Origin: Eonycteris spelaea
Lineage: Eukaryota; Chordata; Mammalia; Chiroptera; Pteropodidae
DNA length: 64,000 nucleotides
Direction: 5' to 3'
NCBI GenBank assembly: GCA_003508835.1
Contig: PUFA01000166.1
Coordinates: forward strand, 3,741,501-3,805,500
Positions 49,522-60,964 of the stretch are shown piece after piece. The stretch's first letter is position 1. Every line of letters begins with the position of its first letter. The translations under genes were made by a program, and so were the position numbers. The notes beneath the pieces were generated by a model. The model ran no database searches. It was given only the letters and a program-made list of their open reading frames with translations, and was not told the DNA's origin.

Positions 49522-52500
49522 GTAATGTATATGCTCCTGGAGCCTTAGTCTTTTGTTTTATTTTCTATACTTCTTAAATTTATTCCATTTGAAAAATTTC
49601 TATTGATAAATGGAATTTAAGTTTTTATATTTCCAGAGCTGGATTGTCACAGCTAGAGCTATGTTGACTCCAGCAGCTTTTTTACTAAGTATATGGGAAA
49701 GCCTCCAAGAAAGATTCCTTGGAAGATTTCTTTGGGGTAATTTGTGATCTAGAGAAAAGTGAATTCATGCCTTTATGATATCTAGGACTTGAAATAATTA
49801 TTTTGCTATAATAAGTAGGATACCTACGTATTGGAGTTGCTGACATTTTTAAAGAAGAACACTGTATCCTGCCTTTCTTCACTGCTATCCCCACCAATTG
49901 ATCTGTTTGCATTTGAGACATTATTTGATCCCTTAAAGATTATGCTATCTTGCAAAATTTTTCAAGCATTTGGCTATTGTCTAAATGAAAATTTTGCTAT
50001 ATTGATGTGGTTCAGGATACTTAGATAAGTTTTTTTTTTTCATCAGGAGGGTAATACTGTATTCAAAGTCCAATTTAAAAAGTCTGAGTAAAATTTAGTA
50101 TATTGAACAAGGTGCTTGTTGGGACTAAAAGTTTCCTTTGTAATAAAATTTCAAATGACAGATCAGGACACAAGCATATAATTTCTAGCATGTTTGCTTT
50201 TTCTGAAAGATTTTTTTTTCTTTTATGGAATATGTATGTCCTAAGATTCTTGTTGACCATTTACCTATTTTCTTTACTTTCTCCTATTAAGCCCCAAATG
50301 CCAGATAGTCCACAACTGTCCTCTCTTGGAAAATCAGATTCCTCTTTCTCTGAAAGCTCTGTGCTATTTTATAAAGATGAAGCCTTGGGGAAAGATTTGA
50401 ATGGTGATGTATAAAATACTTATATTTCTATACATTTTATAATATAGAAGATTCATTATATTTCATAACAGCTCTGATTTTTTCATAGATATGAGCAAGG
50501 AAATTAATCTTATGTTGTCTACATATGCAAAGATCTTAAGGCAAGTATCTATAGTATATTCCCTTGAGTCTTTATTTTAGAAATAGTTTTCTCCTGGAAA
50601 ATTCCATAATGGGAACTTCAGTTTAGTGGCTATGGAACCTATCCAGTAATTATAATTTCAGACTTTGTTATTCTACCCCAATTTCTTATAATAGACTAGT
50701 TGGTTATTTTCAAAGAATATCCCTAACTTTTCCACAAAAATACCCTTTGTTTTTGCTATTACTAGAACTAATAATAGACTGGATATATTTTGGCCTCTAA
50801 TTAGATAATATAACATTTAAAATTTTATGCAAAAACCTCTTTGAGAAAAGTGCCATTTGGTGAAACTAATAATAATGATGTTAAAGATAAGACAAATAGA
50901 TTTATGAAATATTTAAATATTTTATATTTGAAGGCTGAATTTAAATATTTTATTGGCCTGACATTATCATGTTTTATAAGATGTTTTTAAAAATTACTGG
51001 ACAGTCATTGTATTTGAATAATGGTTTGTGTGGCTGTTAAAATAATGTATAGCCATGAGCGATGTAATGGTGTTTCAGTCAACAACAGACTGCATATACA
51101 GTGGTGGTCTCATAAGATTATAATGGAGCTAAATTTCCTATATGAAATGGAAGGATTTGTGGTTCAGGAGGAAGTTTGTTTTCTGTGCTGGGAGCAGTAT
51201 CTGTGAGACTTGGTAATAGATTCTTTCTTACTCCCAGCACCTCAATTTCCAGTGCACTGATTACATCCTCGTTGGTCAGCCACTGATCTGTTTCAGCACA
51301 GAGGAGCCGGTTCCCCCAGCATTACATATTCGGAGGGTGCCACAGCCCTCCCAGATCTAGGTTTATGGTCTTCAGAGTACTTTGCTATAAATTCTTTATT
51401 AAGGACCTAATATCCTGTACAAAGACACAATTCTGCAGGAACTACCTTAACAAGTATTAAGTGCTGCTGCAACTTCAGTAAAATCTCTCTGTGGTAGTGT
51501 GGAGCCAGCCTGTCCCTGTACTTTGGAAATATTTTCAGGTTGTAATGATGTAAAGCATAGATAAACTTTATTTCATCCATCAGTTTAATGCTAAACAGAG
51601 CCCTTTGTGCCAGATAAAGTCAATGGAACCAAAAACAAATTTCTAAAGTCAAAATATTGAGTCCTCAGTTCTATACCCTCATTGTGTTAAAATACTTTCC
51701 CCCTTTTTTTTTTATGAATACCACAAAGTTCCTTAATATGACCACTGCTCCATCATGCATGAGCCAAACCATATTGCCATGACAATCCCCTGAGTTTCTT
51801 TTTCTCTTAATTTTGATTTCTTATTCCTACTGCTCCTCAGGCCACATTTTGCTCCCTCCTAACAGTCATTGTTATGGTAACATACCTTACTCAGCTAGTT
51901 CCTTTCAGTATTTCTAGTCAATCCAGCCCTCTTTCTGTCCTGTTCATGGAAGAGCGTTGGTAGCTTCAATGTTCTATTTCTGACCTTGTCAGAAGGAAGT
52001 GGGGGAGGGCTTATGGAGCAGTGTTTATGAAGTATACAGTAGTGTACAGTAATGTCTTAGGTCTTCACATTCACTCAGCACTCACTCACTGACTCACCCA
52101 GAGCAACTTTCAGTCCTGCAAGCTCCATTTATGGTAAGCACCCTATACAGGTGTACCATTTTTTAATCTTTTATATTATATTTTTACTGTGTTTATGTGC
52201 CTTTTCTATGTTTATATAAATAAGTACTTACCTTTGTGTTATAATTGCCTGTAGTATTCAGTACAGTAGTATGCTGTACAGGTTTGTAGCTTAGGCACAA
52301 TAGACTATACCATATAGCCTAGGTATATAGTAGACTATACAATCTAGGTTTGTATAAGTGCACTTTGTGATATTTGCACAATGACAAAATTGCTTGATGA
52401 CACATTTCTCTAAACCCTGTCGTTAAGCAAAGTACGACTGTAGATAGTTTAATATTAGAATTTTAATGTTAGAATTTTAATGTATTTGATACATATGATG

Positions 52501-52857
52501 TTGGGTCGGCAGACATTGAGTAGTCAAAAATATTTGTGGGGCTAATTTAACTTTTACTGAAGAGTGTAAATTACTGAAGCTTTCCAATGTACAAAACTAT
52601 TTAAATGAAATAGCTAACAACTATAGAATAATAAAGAACATCTCTATGATAGTGTGTTTAGTTAGACATTATAACTGTTTAGTTTAACATAAAACTTTTT
52701 TTTCTCCATTAGTGAGAGAGCAGCAGTGGATGCATCTTATATCGATGAGATAGATGGACTCTTCAAAGAAGCCAATACAATTGAAAACTTTCTAATACAA
52801 AAAAGAGAGCTTCTGAAACAGAGGTTTACAGTGATTGCAAACACACTGCACAGATAA
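49459..52857 (+). CDS. TEX12: Testis-expressed protein 12, complete, four coding exons
   Basis: Component of the central element of the synaptonemal complex. It pairs with SYCE2 into helical assemblies that join homologous chromosomes during meiotic prophase. Coding exons are 49,459-49,521, 50,292-50,403, 50,489-50,540 and 52,713-52,857, giving 123 codons, the same length as human. The N-terminal third (1-50) is polar and serine-rich. From about residue 59 onward the chain is heptad-like and alpha-helical, ending in the very conserved stretch [10 protein letters not shown] before TAA. Two ATGs are adjacent at the start, as in human, and the first is taken. All junctions keep the frame. Three introns start and end normally except the third coding-exon-to-exon intron, which has a GC donor. 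There are no stops or shifts. Confidence 0.96.
50292..50403 (+). CDS. TEX12: TEX12 second coding exon
   Basis: 112 bases, residues 22-58 plus one base. The acceptor 'cctattaag' is weak in pyrimidines and the donor AATG/GTGATG is acceptable. It encodes the serine-rich segment around D-S-P-Q-L-S-S-L. Confidence 0.93.
50489..50540 (+). CDS. TEX12: TEX12 third coding exon, GC donor
   Basis: 52 bases, residues 59-75 plus two bases, following 'tttttcatag'. The exon ends TTAAG and is followed by GCAAGTATC, so the donor is GC, not GT. The surrounding consensus AAG/GCAAGT is the usual strong context for functional GC-AG introns, and the next acceptor restores the frame exactly. Confidence 0.93.
50541..52712 (+). 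other. TEX12: TEX12 GC-AG intron containing a DNA transposon
   Basis: 2.2 kb intron starting GC and ending 'tctccattag'. Most of it (51,049-52,441) is a Tigger-type element. Confidence 0.85.
51049..52441. mobile_element. TcMar-Tigger-type DNA transposon relic
   Basis: The left part ('tttcagtcaacaacagactg', 'gtggtctcataagattataa') and the right part ('acaatgacaaaattgcttga', 'cgttaagcaaagtacgactg') match the terminal regions of a common mammalian Tigger element (Tigger3/4-like), bounded by TA. The middle (about 51,200-52,020) may be decayed transposase sequence read on the minus strand. It has no intact frame. Confidence 0.8.
52713..52857 (+). CDS. TEX12: TEX12 last coding exon
   Basis: 145 bases encoding residues 76 (completed) to 123 and TAA. 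It carries the C-terminal helix needed for partner binding. The exon continues into the 3' UTR. Confidence 0.97.
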
Positions 52858-53332
52858 AATAGTGTACTTAAAATAAGCTGAGAATTTAAGTCCATTATTG
52901 TTGTAGTGAAAGAATGACATTGATGCTCTGAAAGCTTTCTAGTTATTAAAGAAAATATATACCGTAAACATAGAAGAGGAAACTTTGCCAGTTTCTTTTC
53001 TAGATTTATAAGGGGCTTTAAACTGGAATTAATATGAAGTATGTAGCTTTTCTTTTGTGGGTCAGATATTTGGCATATTTTATAAAAGTGTAAATTATTT
53101 AAGTTATATATGGATTCTTTCTTTTTTTTCTTGAGCCCCCTTGCTTTTCTTCAACTTCTAAAAGAGGATTCAATGAATTAATTTGATAATGTTTAACAAT
53201 ACTGAACTTTTTCTTTTAGAATATTTTGTTTAAATAGCAGATAGCTTTGGAAATTGTTTTAAAATGTTTTTAGTGATCAGTATCATAAACAAATTAAAAC
53301 TTAAAGGTGATTTGCCCAGTTTCTCAAAATGT

Positions 53333-53338
53333 AATAAA
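53333..53338 (+). terminator. TEX12: Candidate TEX12 polyadenylation signal
   Basis: AATAAA about 475 bases after the stop. An ATTAAA lies nearer, at about 52,945, and another AATAAA at about 53,400, so the true end is uncertain. Confidence 0.35.
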
Positions 53339-53715
53339 CTACAACTCTGCTGTTGCTATTTAATATTATCATTTGATTATTTTCACTATTATACATGGCT
53401 AATAAATGTTCTTCGTTTAGAGTTATTTTCTTGTGGTAAAAGTGGTAAAATAAAAATCGGAAATTACTAACCAGAACTTTATATGAGTTGGCTTTGTTTA
53501 TACAACCATATCAATGTTACAGTTAAATAATTGTACTTAGAAGCCTTAGCAGCGGTATAGTATGGGATAAATATTAGGGGTCCAGAAGTAAAGAGATTAG
53601 CTAAACAACAAGGTGAACTTGCTGAGTCATTTCAATTCTATTATAATTCAGAAATTGAACTAGTGGATCTCTAATACTTACTAGCTAAAAAAAAAAAAAA
53701 AAAAATCCTTCCTTT

Positions 53716-53960
53716 GTATGGTTATGCTACCCCTGAACAAGCTCTGTGCTATCTGATCTCCGAAGCTAAACAGGGTTAGGCCTGGTTAGTACTTGGATGG
53801 GAGACCACCTAGGAAGAGTAGGTGCTGTAGGTGTAAAAAATAAACAAATATATAAATAAATAAAATATATAAGGGATTGTAAACTGACAAGGTCCCTTGC
53901 AATCTGTGAGGTCAACCAAGGGTTGCCTCACCTAAACAAACAAACAAACAAACAAACAAA
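53716..53960 (+). mobile_element. 5S rRNA-derived SINE with composite 3' half
   Basis: 53,716-53,833 closely follows vertebrate 5S rRNA ('ggcctggttagtacttggat', 'gggagaccacct', 'ggtgctgtag'), including its internal promoter region. An A/T-rich linker (53,834-53,870), a roughly 60-base unrelated segment with two predicted hairpins (53,871-53,931), and an (AAAC)n tail follow. Imperfect flanking copies ('aaatccttcctttg' on the left, 'aaacctttctttg' on the right) suggest one retroposition event. 5S-derived SINEs are known from fruit bats. Many mismatches exclude a working 5S gene. Confidence 0.8.
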
Positions 53961-55890
53961 AAACCTTTCTTTGATGGAAGGTACTGCTATGATTTTATTG
54001 AAAATTTTCAATATGTCATATATGTGATAACTACATTAATAAGATAAAATCACAGCACCCATTTTTCAACCATACAGGTAATTCAATTTATTATATGTAT
54101 ATTTTGCTGATATAAGCAATTGCAAATTTTGGACATATTTACAAACAGTACCACAAGAAATTTGGTCTTAGGTAGACAGCATGTTTGCCTTGCTGCCTTC
54201 TAAATATTAAAATGTCATTTCATCAAATTACTATTCTAAGGCATATAATATTATACTACATAATATAAATCCTCATATAGGAAAGGAATGAAAATAGTAA
54301 AATAACATTTACCAGAAATATTGGTTAGTAAGTGAAAAAATTATTATGTTTGTAGAAATATATGCTAATGGCACAGGATCAGTTGGAGGTCAATGAACTA
54401 TTAGAAATGAGATTTTTAAATATTAAATGCAACCAGCAGACTATACTGTAGTTGATATGCCATGTCACCTAGATTTTGAGTTCTGCTGTCACCTTCTAGA
54501 GTTCTTGAATTTTCTAAATACAAAGATGACACTACTGGCCCATCACTGTTAAGAAATGTTCTTGAGTTATTTTAAATTTCTAAGCATTTATTGTTACTAT
54601 GAAAGCTAAGGCTAACAGGTTGTTTTAGAATGGATTTCATAATACATTTGTTATATCTTGGTGGTGTACCGTTGTTCAGCATCAGATAACTTCCTTATGC
54701 AGGTTCGGAGAGTTGATTTGGTTATTTCATTTGGTATGATTAAGACTAGGGAACTGATTTTTAGTAAAAAAATATATTTACTGTTCAGAACAGGTACCTC
54801 CTAGGGTAAAAGTTCCTGAATGCCTAATTAAGGTGTATTTTTTAATTCAAATTTTGATGTCTTGTTATTCACATAACAAGAATAATTATCTCACCACTAA
54901 TTATCTTACCAGAGATTGCTGCTGCAGTAATACCATCATCCTTTTATTTATAGTTCTAATCCCAGTCTTGCATTTCAATAAAAGTTCACAATTTCATAAA
55001 TTATTTTCACTGACTACAAATAAAAATGTATATTGAATATCTCTGTGCATTATACATTCTGCTAGGCACTGTGGGGGAACACAGAATAGTTTAAGATACT
55101 TTCTGTTCTCCCTTCTGACAATTGTAACCACTTCTTTCTTACATATACTTACATGTCTTTCTAGGAAGACAACTTATGGAACTGTTAAAAGTTTCCCTAT
55201 GGCAGTGCTAGTAACTTTCTAGTGGGAATTACTAGGCCTTTGGCAAGGGGATCAGAGAGCTAGATTTGAAATGGATTTTTGAAAAGGAAAGAGGATATTT
55301 CAGGCAGGGAAAAGTTTGTTTAAAGCTCAAAAGAACAAAAACACACAGTGTGTTTATAGTCATTTTACAGGACTGAGAATTCACAAAAGGGAATAACGTA
55401 TCATCTAAACTGCTAGAGAGCAGGAAATGAATCTTGTTTCTTGATATATCAACTTGTAGCACAGTATTTGACACATTGGTGTTTAAAAATGTTTGTTAAA
55501 TAATAAAATTATACATGGTTATAAGTTTTTTAAGGGCATACCTTCACAGAGCCTTATTCATACTAGATGGTTAGACAATGTTTTGTACATTAAATTAATA
55601 GAAAATGTAGGATGAAATGCTAGAAAGACAGGGAGACAAAGAATGAAAAGTAGATGGTGGCCAGATTATAGAGTCCTTGTTGACAGATTAGCTTCGTACT
55701 TTAATCCGTAAGGACAGAGGAGATCTGAATCTTTCCGAGTAGAGGAGTGGCATTATGAAATTGATCCCCTGGATCAACCGACATGTAATATGAAGACAGA
55801 TTTGAAAGAGGAGAGTTTAGGGAGGGAGACCACTATTGGTGGTCCAATTTCAGTATTTCAAACAGCTGCTTATTATAAATAGGTTGCTGG
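53961..55890. other. TEX12-BCO2 intergenic spacer
   Basis: About 1.9 kb of AT-rich DNA with frames of 67-80 codons that resemble nothing known. A stretch near 55,025-55,080 looks like a MIR/L2 piece and 55,680-55,830 like an old repeat. No exon is recognised. Confidence 0.45.
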
Positions 55891-56100
55891 GATACTTGTG
55901 GAAATTCTACTAAGAGAGATTGCCAACGTTTTGAGGTCCCTCCCCTTCTGCTCTCTCCTCCCTCGCCCATTTCCCTCCTATTCTCTCCGTGAGCCGGGCA
56001 CAGTCCAGTGCGAGGATTTGGAAATCACAGGTGGTTTTTCCAATAATTTCTCCGTTTTGTCAGCAATCTTTCTACCATTGAAGGGGGATTCCTTTCCGTG

Positions 56101-56119
56101 ATGGTACACCGGATCTCAG
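56101..56119 (+). CDS. BCO2: BCO2 first coding exon
   Basis: ATG GTA CAC then CGG ATC TCA G and donor GTAGGG. The next exon supplies TT, completing a Val codon as in human. The same frame is closed upstream by TAA at 56,044-56,046, so translation should start at 56,101. The stretch from about 55,930 probably holds the 5' UTR and promoter. Confidence 0.85.
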
Positions 56120-58119
56120 GTAGGGGTTTGCCCCTTCCACTTCCTCTTCCTACCAGCGTGAACTTAAAATTCTGTGCCTCTTTCCTGAAGAATACAGGGG
56201 ACTTCTGACGTTTTGTACTCTTTGTGGAGCAGATACAGGCAACAGCACTGCAAAGCCAGAAGTGAAAGAAGACAAGACATCAGGGAGCATAAAATGTCAT
56301 TGAAGAGCCTTTCCATTTGTATGTTTTATAAGTCATACAAGGTTGGGATTCAGGGTTTCTTTTGGATCTGTAATAGGAAGAATATTCATTATTTAGACCT
56401 TTCTCAAGTGAAAATTACATCTACACATTCTAATGTAAATGTTTGTTTCTTCTATTAGCATTTTGAGGACTGTCTTAAAACCTGTTTATTGTTTTGTAGC
56501 TTTTCATTATAACATATTGTTACATGATTTTCTTGAAATGGACTGATATGGAGCTATCAGAAATCATACTGTTATGTACTATAAACTTTAAAATTATTTA
56601 ATTCAATAATTTAATGTGAGGCAATAGGTTAGGTACTAGGGTGGGGACAAAAATAAGAACCTGTACTCAAGGAGTACTGGTAGAAGAGGTTATAAAGTAT
56701 ATTAATTTTCATTTTGCAAGATAGATAAATGCCACAAGAGAGCTAAAACAGATGCTGTGTGAATTCAGACTAAGGAGAATCAGTTCTTGCTATAAGAAAT
56801 AGAAACATGTTTACAAAGCAGGCGACATGGGCACTGGATCTTGAAGGATGCATAAAGTAAGTGAATTTCACTTGAAGGAGATGGGAAATGTCCTAGGTGA
56901 AGAGAAGGGTCCATTTACAATGAGAAAAGAAGAGAATGGGGAATGGTCCAGATTGGCTGCAGTGGAAGGCATTAGCGAGAGGCAGAACTAGACAGTTAAG
57001 TTGGTGTGAGACAGTACAGAGCCTTCGTCAGAGCCTGGTCAAGCAGTTTAGCCTTTGCTTGGTAGACAATTAAGAGTCATTTGTGAAGATTTTATGGAGG
57101 AATATGTGATACGATAAGATCTGTACTTAGATTCATTTAGTAGCAGTGTTTTCCAACCTTTTTCACGTCATGGCACATATAGAAAATGACATTTTTACCT
57201 CACACTGGAGTAAATTAGATGAGATCTGGAGCCCCAGTAAGTTGCTTAGAGCTGGAGGCAATTGGCCTGGGGATTCTGGCCATCTTGAGGGCTGAGGGGA
57301 TCAAGACGTCCACCAATTAGGAGGCTCTGGTTTAGAAGAGAGTTTCCCTTATCTAGTTTCTCTTTCCAAATAAGAGGCTGTGATAATATCCATATAACAG
57401 TGTGTGAGGGCCTAAATTAGGACAGTGAAAGAAAGTAACTGATAGGCAGGAGAAATTGAAGCATCGATGCTAATGAAGACAAGTTCAAGCCAGAAGAAAA
57501 ATCGTTGGTGGGGGGAGAGGAGGGGTCATTGCCCAGTAGGGGTGGACAGATAAAAATCTTTGTAAAGGATTTGCCCCAGGCACACTTGTGAACTTCTGAG
57601 CCCTAAGTAATTTATACTGGCTACCCTATAGCATCCCCTTAGCATCCTCTTTCTAGCTTTTTTTGGGTATAGTCAGCAGAATTTAACCACTTAGTGAATG
57701 TGCGGGGACAGTGAAGAAGGCAAATTCAAGGCTCACAGAGGTTTTGAAGCAGGAAAAGTACAATGTCTCAGAAGCCAAGAATAGGGGTTTAAGGAGTTGT
57801 CAACTACAATATCAAGTACTACAGAAAATTTCAAGAGTACATAATAAACTGCCCACAGTATGCTCTGGAGTATAAGACATACATACATTTAATGTTTTCT
57901 AAAATGTAAAATTTTAAATTCATGCATATTCATATAAATACACTATCAGGGTGTTCAGTTTAATTCTACTTAAGTAAGAGGAGTAAAATAACACCTCAGG
58001 AAATTTATTTTAATCTAAGAGAGTAAACCAAATATGTGTAATGTTAATAAAAATAGTAAAATAAAGACCTGAGGGTTTCCTCCTAAGTTTTCAAAGCATC
58101 CTTTTTATACCTCTAACAT

Positions 58120-58278
58120 TGTGGTTCTCAAATTTTAGAATGCCAAGAATATCTACTTGGCCCACCTCAGAGATTCTGATTTATTAGGTCCAGAGTAGAG
58201 TCCATGAGTCTTCATTTTAGCATAGCATCAGGTATTTCTGTTTCAAATAGTCCTCAGACCATACTTTGAGAAATAATG
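58120..58278 (+). mobile_element. MER5A-like hAT transposon relic
   Basis: Ends 'tggttctcaaattttagaat' and 'cagaccatactttgagaaat' are imperfect inverted termini. The interior 'agattctgatttattaggtc' is characteristic of MER5-type Charlie derivatives. Confidence 0.75.
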
Positions 58279-58499
58279 TTCACGACAAACATTGATACAG
58301 TGTAAATGATCAGTCTGTATGTCTGTTTACTGGGCAGTGAGTTCTATTACATCAGGGTTCTAATACCTTTTATCCTTTAGCAATGCCTTACACTTTGTTG
58401 AATGAACAACTTAAAGAAAGAAGATATTACATTTTGCTGGGTTTGATTATTAAAAGCTACATAAGTAATAGCATTTTTGAATAATTATAATTTCTAAAA

Positions 58500-58720
58500 A
58501 CTTTACATAGCCTAATGGAGTTATTTATAGCCTTAGGAGCAATAAGAATTATTATTATTATTCTCATCTAAGAAAAGAGGGAACAGAACAGAGAAGTTAA
58601 TTGCCTTGCCCAAAGCTATTTATTTGGAAAATGGTAGGCCAAAATCTGAACCCAAGGATTGTGTCAGGCAGAGCCTGGGCTCATACTCCTAAGTATTACA
58701 CTATACTGCCTCTTAAAGGA
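58500..58720 (-). mobile_element. MIR SINE relic, antisense
   Basis: 'gttaattgccttgcccaaag' and 'attattctcatctaagaaaa' are antisense MIR phrases. Confidence 0.7.
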
Positions 58721-59731
58721 AATACTGTCTTAGTTAGACTTTGAACAGTAGATAAAATTTCCTTAAGGATAGATTGTTAGTGGAAAGGGCAGTTAGGGTA
58801 AAAGTGTTTTTATTTGGAAAATCAGGAAATAGTTGGGTTTGGTTGAATTGTTACATATAGGAAAGTAGAAAGTCTCGTGCTTTAAATTTTTGAAAGATTT
58901 GAAAGAAATGGTATAATAGATATAATACTGTAAAAATATTTTGCTAAAAGAATGCAAATTTTACTTTTTCAGAGGAATAGTATTTCTGTGTTAGTTCTTC
59001 TAGTTTAAACTTCTACATCACTGTTTAAAGTTTTGTGGAATAAAAGAAAGGACCGTATTTAATAGTACCTAGTTATGTATTTGACCACCCCTCGTGTTAG
59101 GCAATAATGCCTTGTGACCACTAAATAAGTATGAAATAATAGGGACATTTTTATGCTCTTTCTAATAATGATTTTTTTTCTCATGGCTTTGAACTTCAGG
59201 TACCATTGCAAAATTTAGTTTATGACACCCTTCTAGAAAATGCCACGTACATTCATGTGTATGCCATTAAAATAGAAGAAATGAAATTACGTCTTACTAA
59301 ATGCTCCATAAATTGTATAAAATCTTTGGGATCATGTTTTGGTGTATATAAAATACTGAGGTCAATGTAATTTAATTATGATGATATTGAATGTTGTTCA
59401 TTTTTAACCAAAGTAATGAAGTTGCTATTAACACATCTGGGGTTAGTGTGTAGAGTTCATCTTGTGAAAAGATGAGCATTGTTAAACTATGTGGAATGAT
59501 AATAATAAAGTCCTGAGTTAATACTAAAGCATATTTGGACTGCAAGAATACAAAAAGGATTGTTGTTCAAAAATGGAGAACCAAAGAGTCGATGGTCTGA
59601 GAATGAGGAAGAAGAGAGAGGAATTTGGAGACTATATCTGGCATTAGGTTTACATTTCCCTGAGCAGTGGAGAAACAGGTGTGGTCATAGAAAATTGGTA
59701 AAATTTTTTGTGCTTCTTCTTTCCTCCTCAG

Positions 59732-59936
59732 TTGTGAAGAAGTACATGGAAAATACTTATCGGAGGAAAGCAGTCTTCAGTAAACGGGAGAATCTTCCAT
59801 GCATTGCGCCACTACTCACCACAGTGGAGGAGACTCCACAGATCATCTCTACTCAAGTTCGAGGATATTTTCCTAAGTGGCTCAATGGCTATCTACTTTG
59901 AATTGGACCTGGGAAATTCGAATTTGGGAAGGATAA
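59732..59936 (+). CDS. BCO2: BCO2 second coding exon, interrupted by TGA
   Basis: Acceptor 'tttcctcctcag' and donor GATAA/GTAAGC are intact. The exon is 205 bases. Conservation to human is strong on both sides of the TGA at 59,899-59,901, so the exon itself is correctly identified. The ATG-to-stop frame starting upstream at 59,560 is intronic read-in and not the true start. Confidence 0.9.
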
Positions 59937-60964
59937 GTAAGCCTTGATTTTTGGAGAACAATTTGGATTTCTTAGCATGGGAGGGTTCTATGGAATATAA
60001 ATTAATATATGCTTCCTCTCTGAGGCTAACATGGTTATGCAATCTCTTTGGTTCAAGATGAGGACTTTATAGGAAACTTGGAAACAATTCCTTTAAAAAA
60101 GTTTTGACATTTCTGCTCTGCAGAACATTATGAATTTGTAGTCCTCCGAAGGTTTATGCCAAAAGAGAAGTGTTAGAAACCGTCTGTACTGAGCTTTATT
60201 TCACCACAAGTTCCTGAAAGAAGGGGCAGTGTCTTCACCTCACACCACTGCCTCACCCAGTATTTCCCAGACACAGTGGCTCTTTCAGTTCCTCAAACTA
60301 GGCACATTTATTTTTGTTCAGGCTCTTGGCTTTGGCTCTCTCATCTACCTTGCCAAGTCTGATTCTTATCATTTATATATCAGCATAAATCTTGTGTTCC
60401 TTGAGCCTTCCCCGATTTTCCAATCTAAAAATGCTATTATTTATTATATTACCTATAATATGTATTTTAATTATTTTCTAGCAGTATCAACGTCTAGTTT
60501 TTTGTTTGTTTGTTCATTTGTTTAGTAGGTGTGTTCCTCCCCTAGAAAGTCAGTTCTGTGAGGGCAGAGACTTTTCTTGTTCACCTCATATCCCCAATAT
60601 ATAGGACAGTGCCCTGCACTTAAATAGCACTCGATAAATATGTGTAAATAAATGAAAAAAAAAACCCCAATAACTTTTTAGTGTATCATTTCTCTGTGTA
60701 TCTACTAGGGACATAAAGTAATATGAACAAACCACTATGGTAAGGAGGGAATCTGCTTTGCTTTAAACATTTTTAAATGTTAGAAACTTTTTTTCGTTTA
60801 AATGTTTTCATCTATATGAAACGTTTTGAAATATAGAATGAAGTGGCGGGTGGGGGGTAGGAATGTATGTATCATGTATTCTGCTAGCACTTTTGTGTAT
60901 TTCCTGCTAGTTTTCCTCCCATTTCTATAGGTTTGTTTTAAGTAATTTCAATATTATACATAGA

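Larger units (their letters stand above)
56120..59731 (+). other. BCO2: BCO2 intron after first coding exon
   Basis: 3.6 kb, non-coding. It contains old repeats (about 56,620-57,110), a MER5-like hAT relic (58,120-58,278) and an antisense MIR (58,500-58,720). No further exon is recognised. Confidence 0.6.
56101..59936 (+). pseudogene. BCO2: Beta-carotene oxygenase 2, 5' part, with premature stop
   Basis: BCO2 is a mitochondrial Fe(II) enzyme that cleaves carotenoids and xanthophylls at the 9',10' bond. Two coding exons are inside the window (56,101-56,119 and 59,732-59,936); the remainder lies beyond 64,000. The joined frame begins M-V-H and aligns residue by residue with human through [19 protein letters not shown], then reads L-L-TGA. 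The stop (59,899-59,901) stands at codon 63, where human and mouse have Arg. After it the frame stays open through [11 protein letters not shown] to a good donor GTAAGC. The likely change is CGA to TGA, a CpG transition. The iron-binding histidines are in later exons and cannot be inspected. It could be a fixed gene loss, a segregating null allele or a sequence error, so 'pseudogene' is provisional. Confidence 0.8.

Noticed and set aside
53716..53833. A functional 5S rRNA gene
   Set aside because: There are many substitutions relative to vertebrate 5S, plus an A-rich linker, extra module, simple tail and flanking repeats. That is the form of a retroposed SINE.
55898..56101. A 67-codon frame overlapping the BCO2 first exon
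   Set aside because: It is in a different frame from the M-V-H start and has no similarity to BCO2, so it is probably a chance frame in the 5' UTR.
59560..59901. A 113-codon frame beginning at 59,560 as the BCO2 start
   Set aside because: The first 57 codons have no similarity and precede a clear splice acceptor (ending 59,731). The real upstream exon at 56,101 supplies the start and joins in the right phase.
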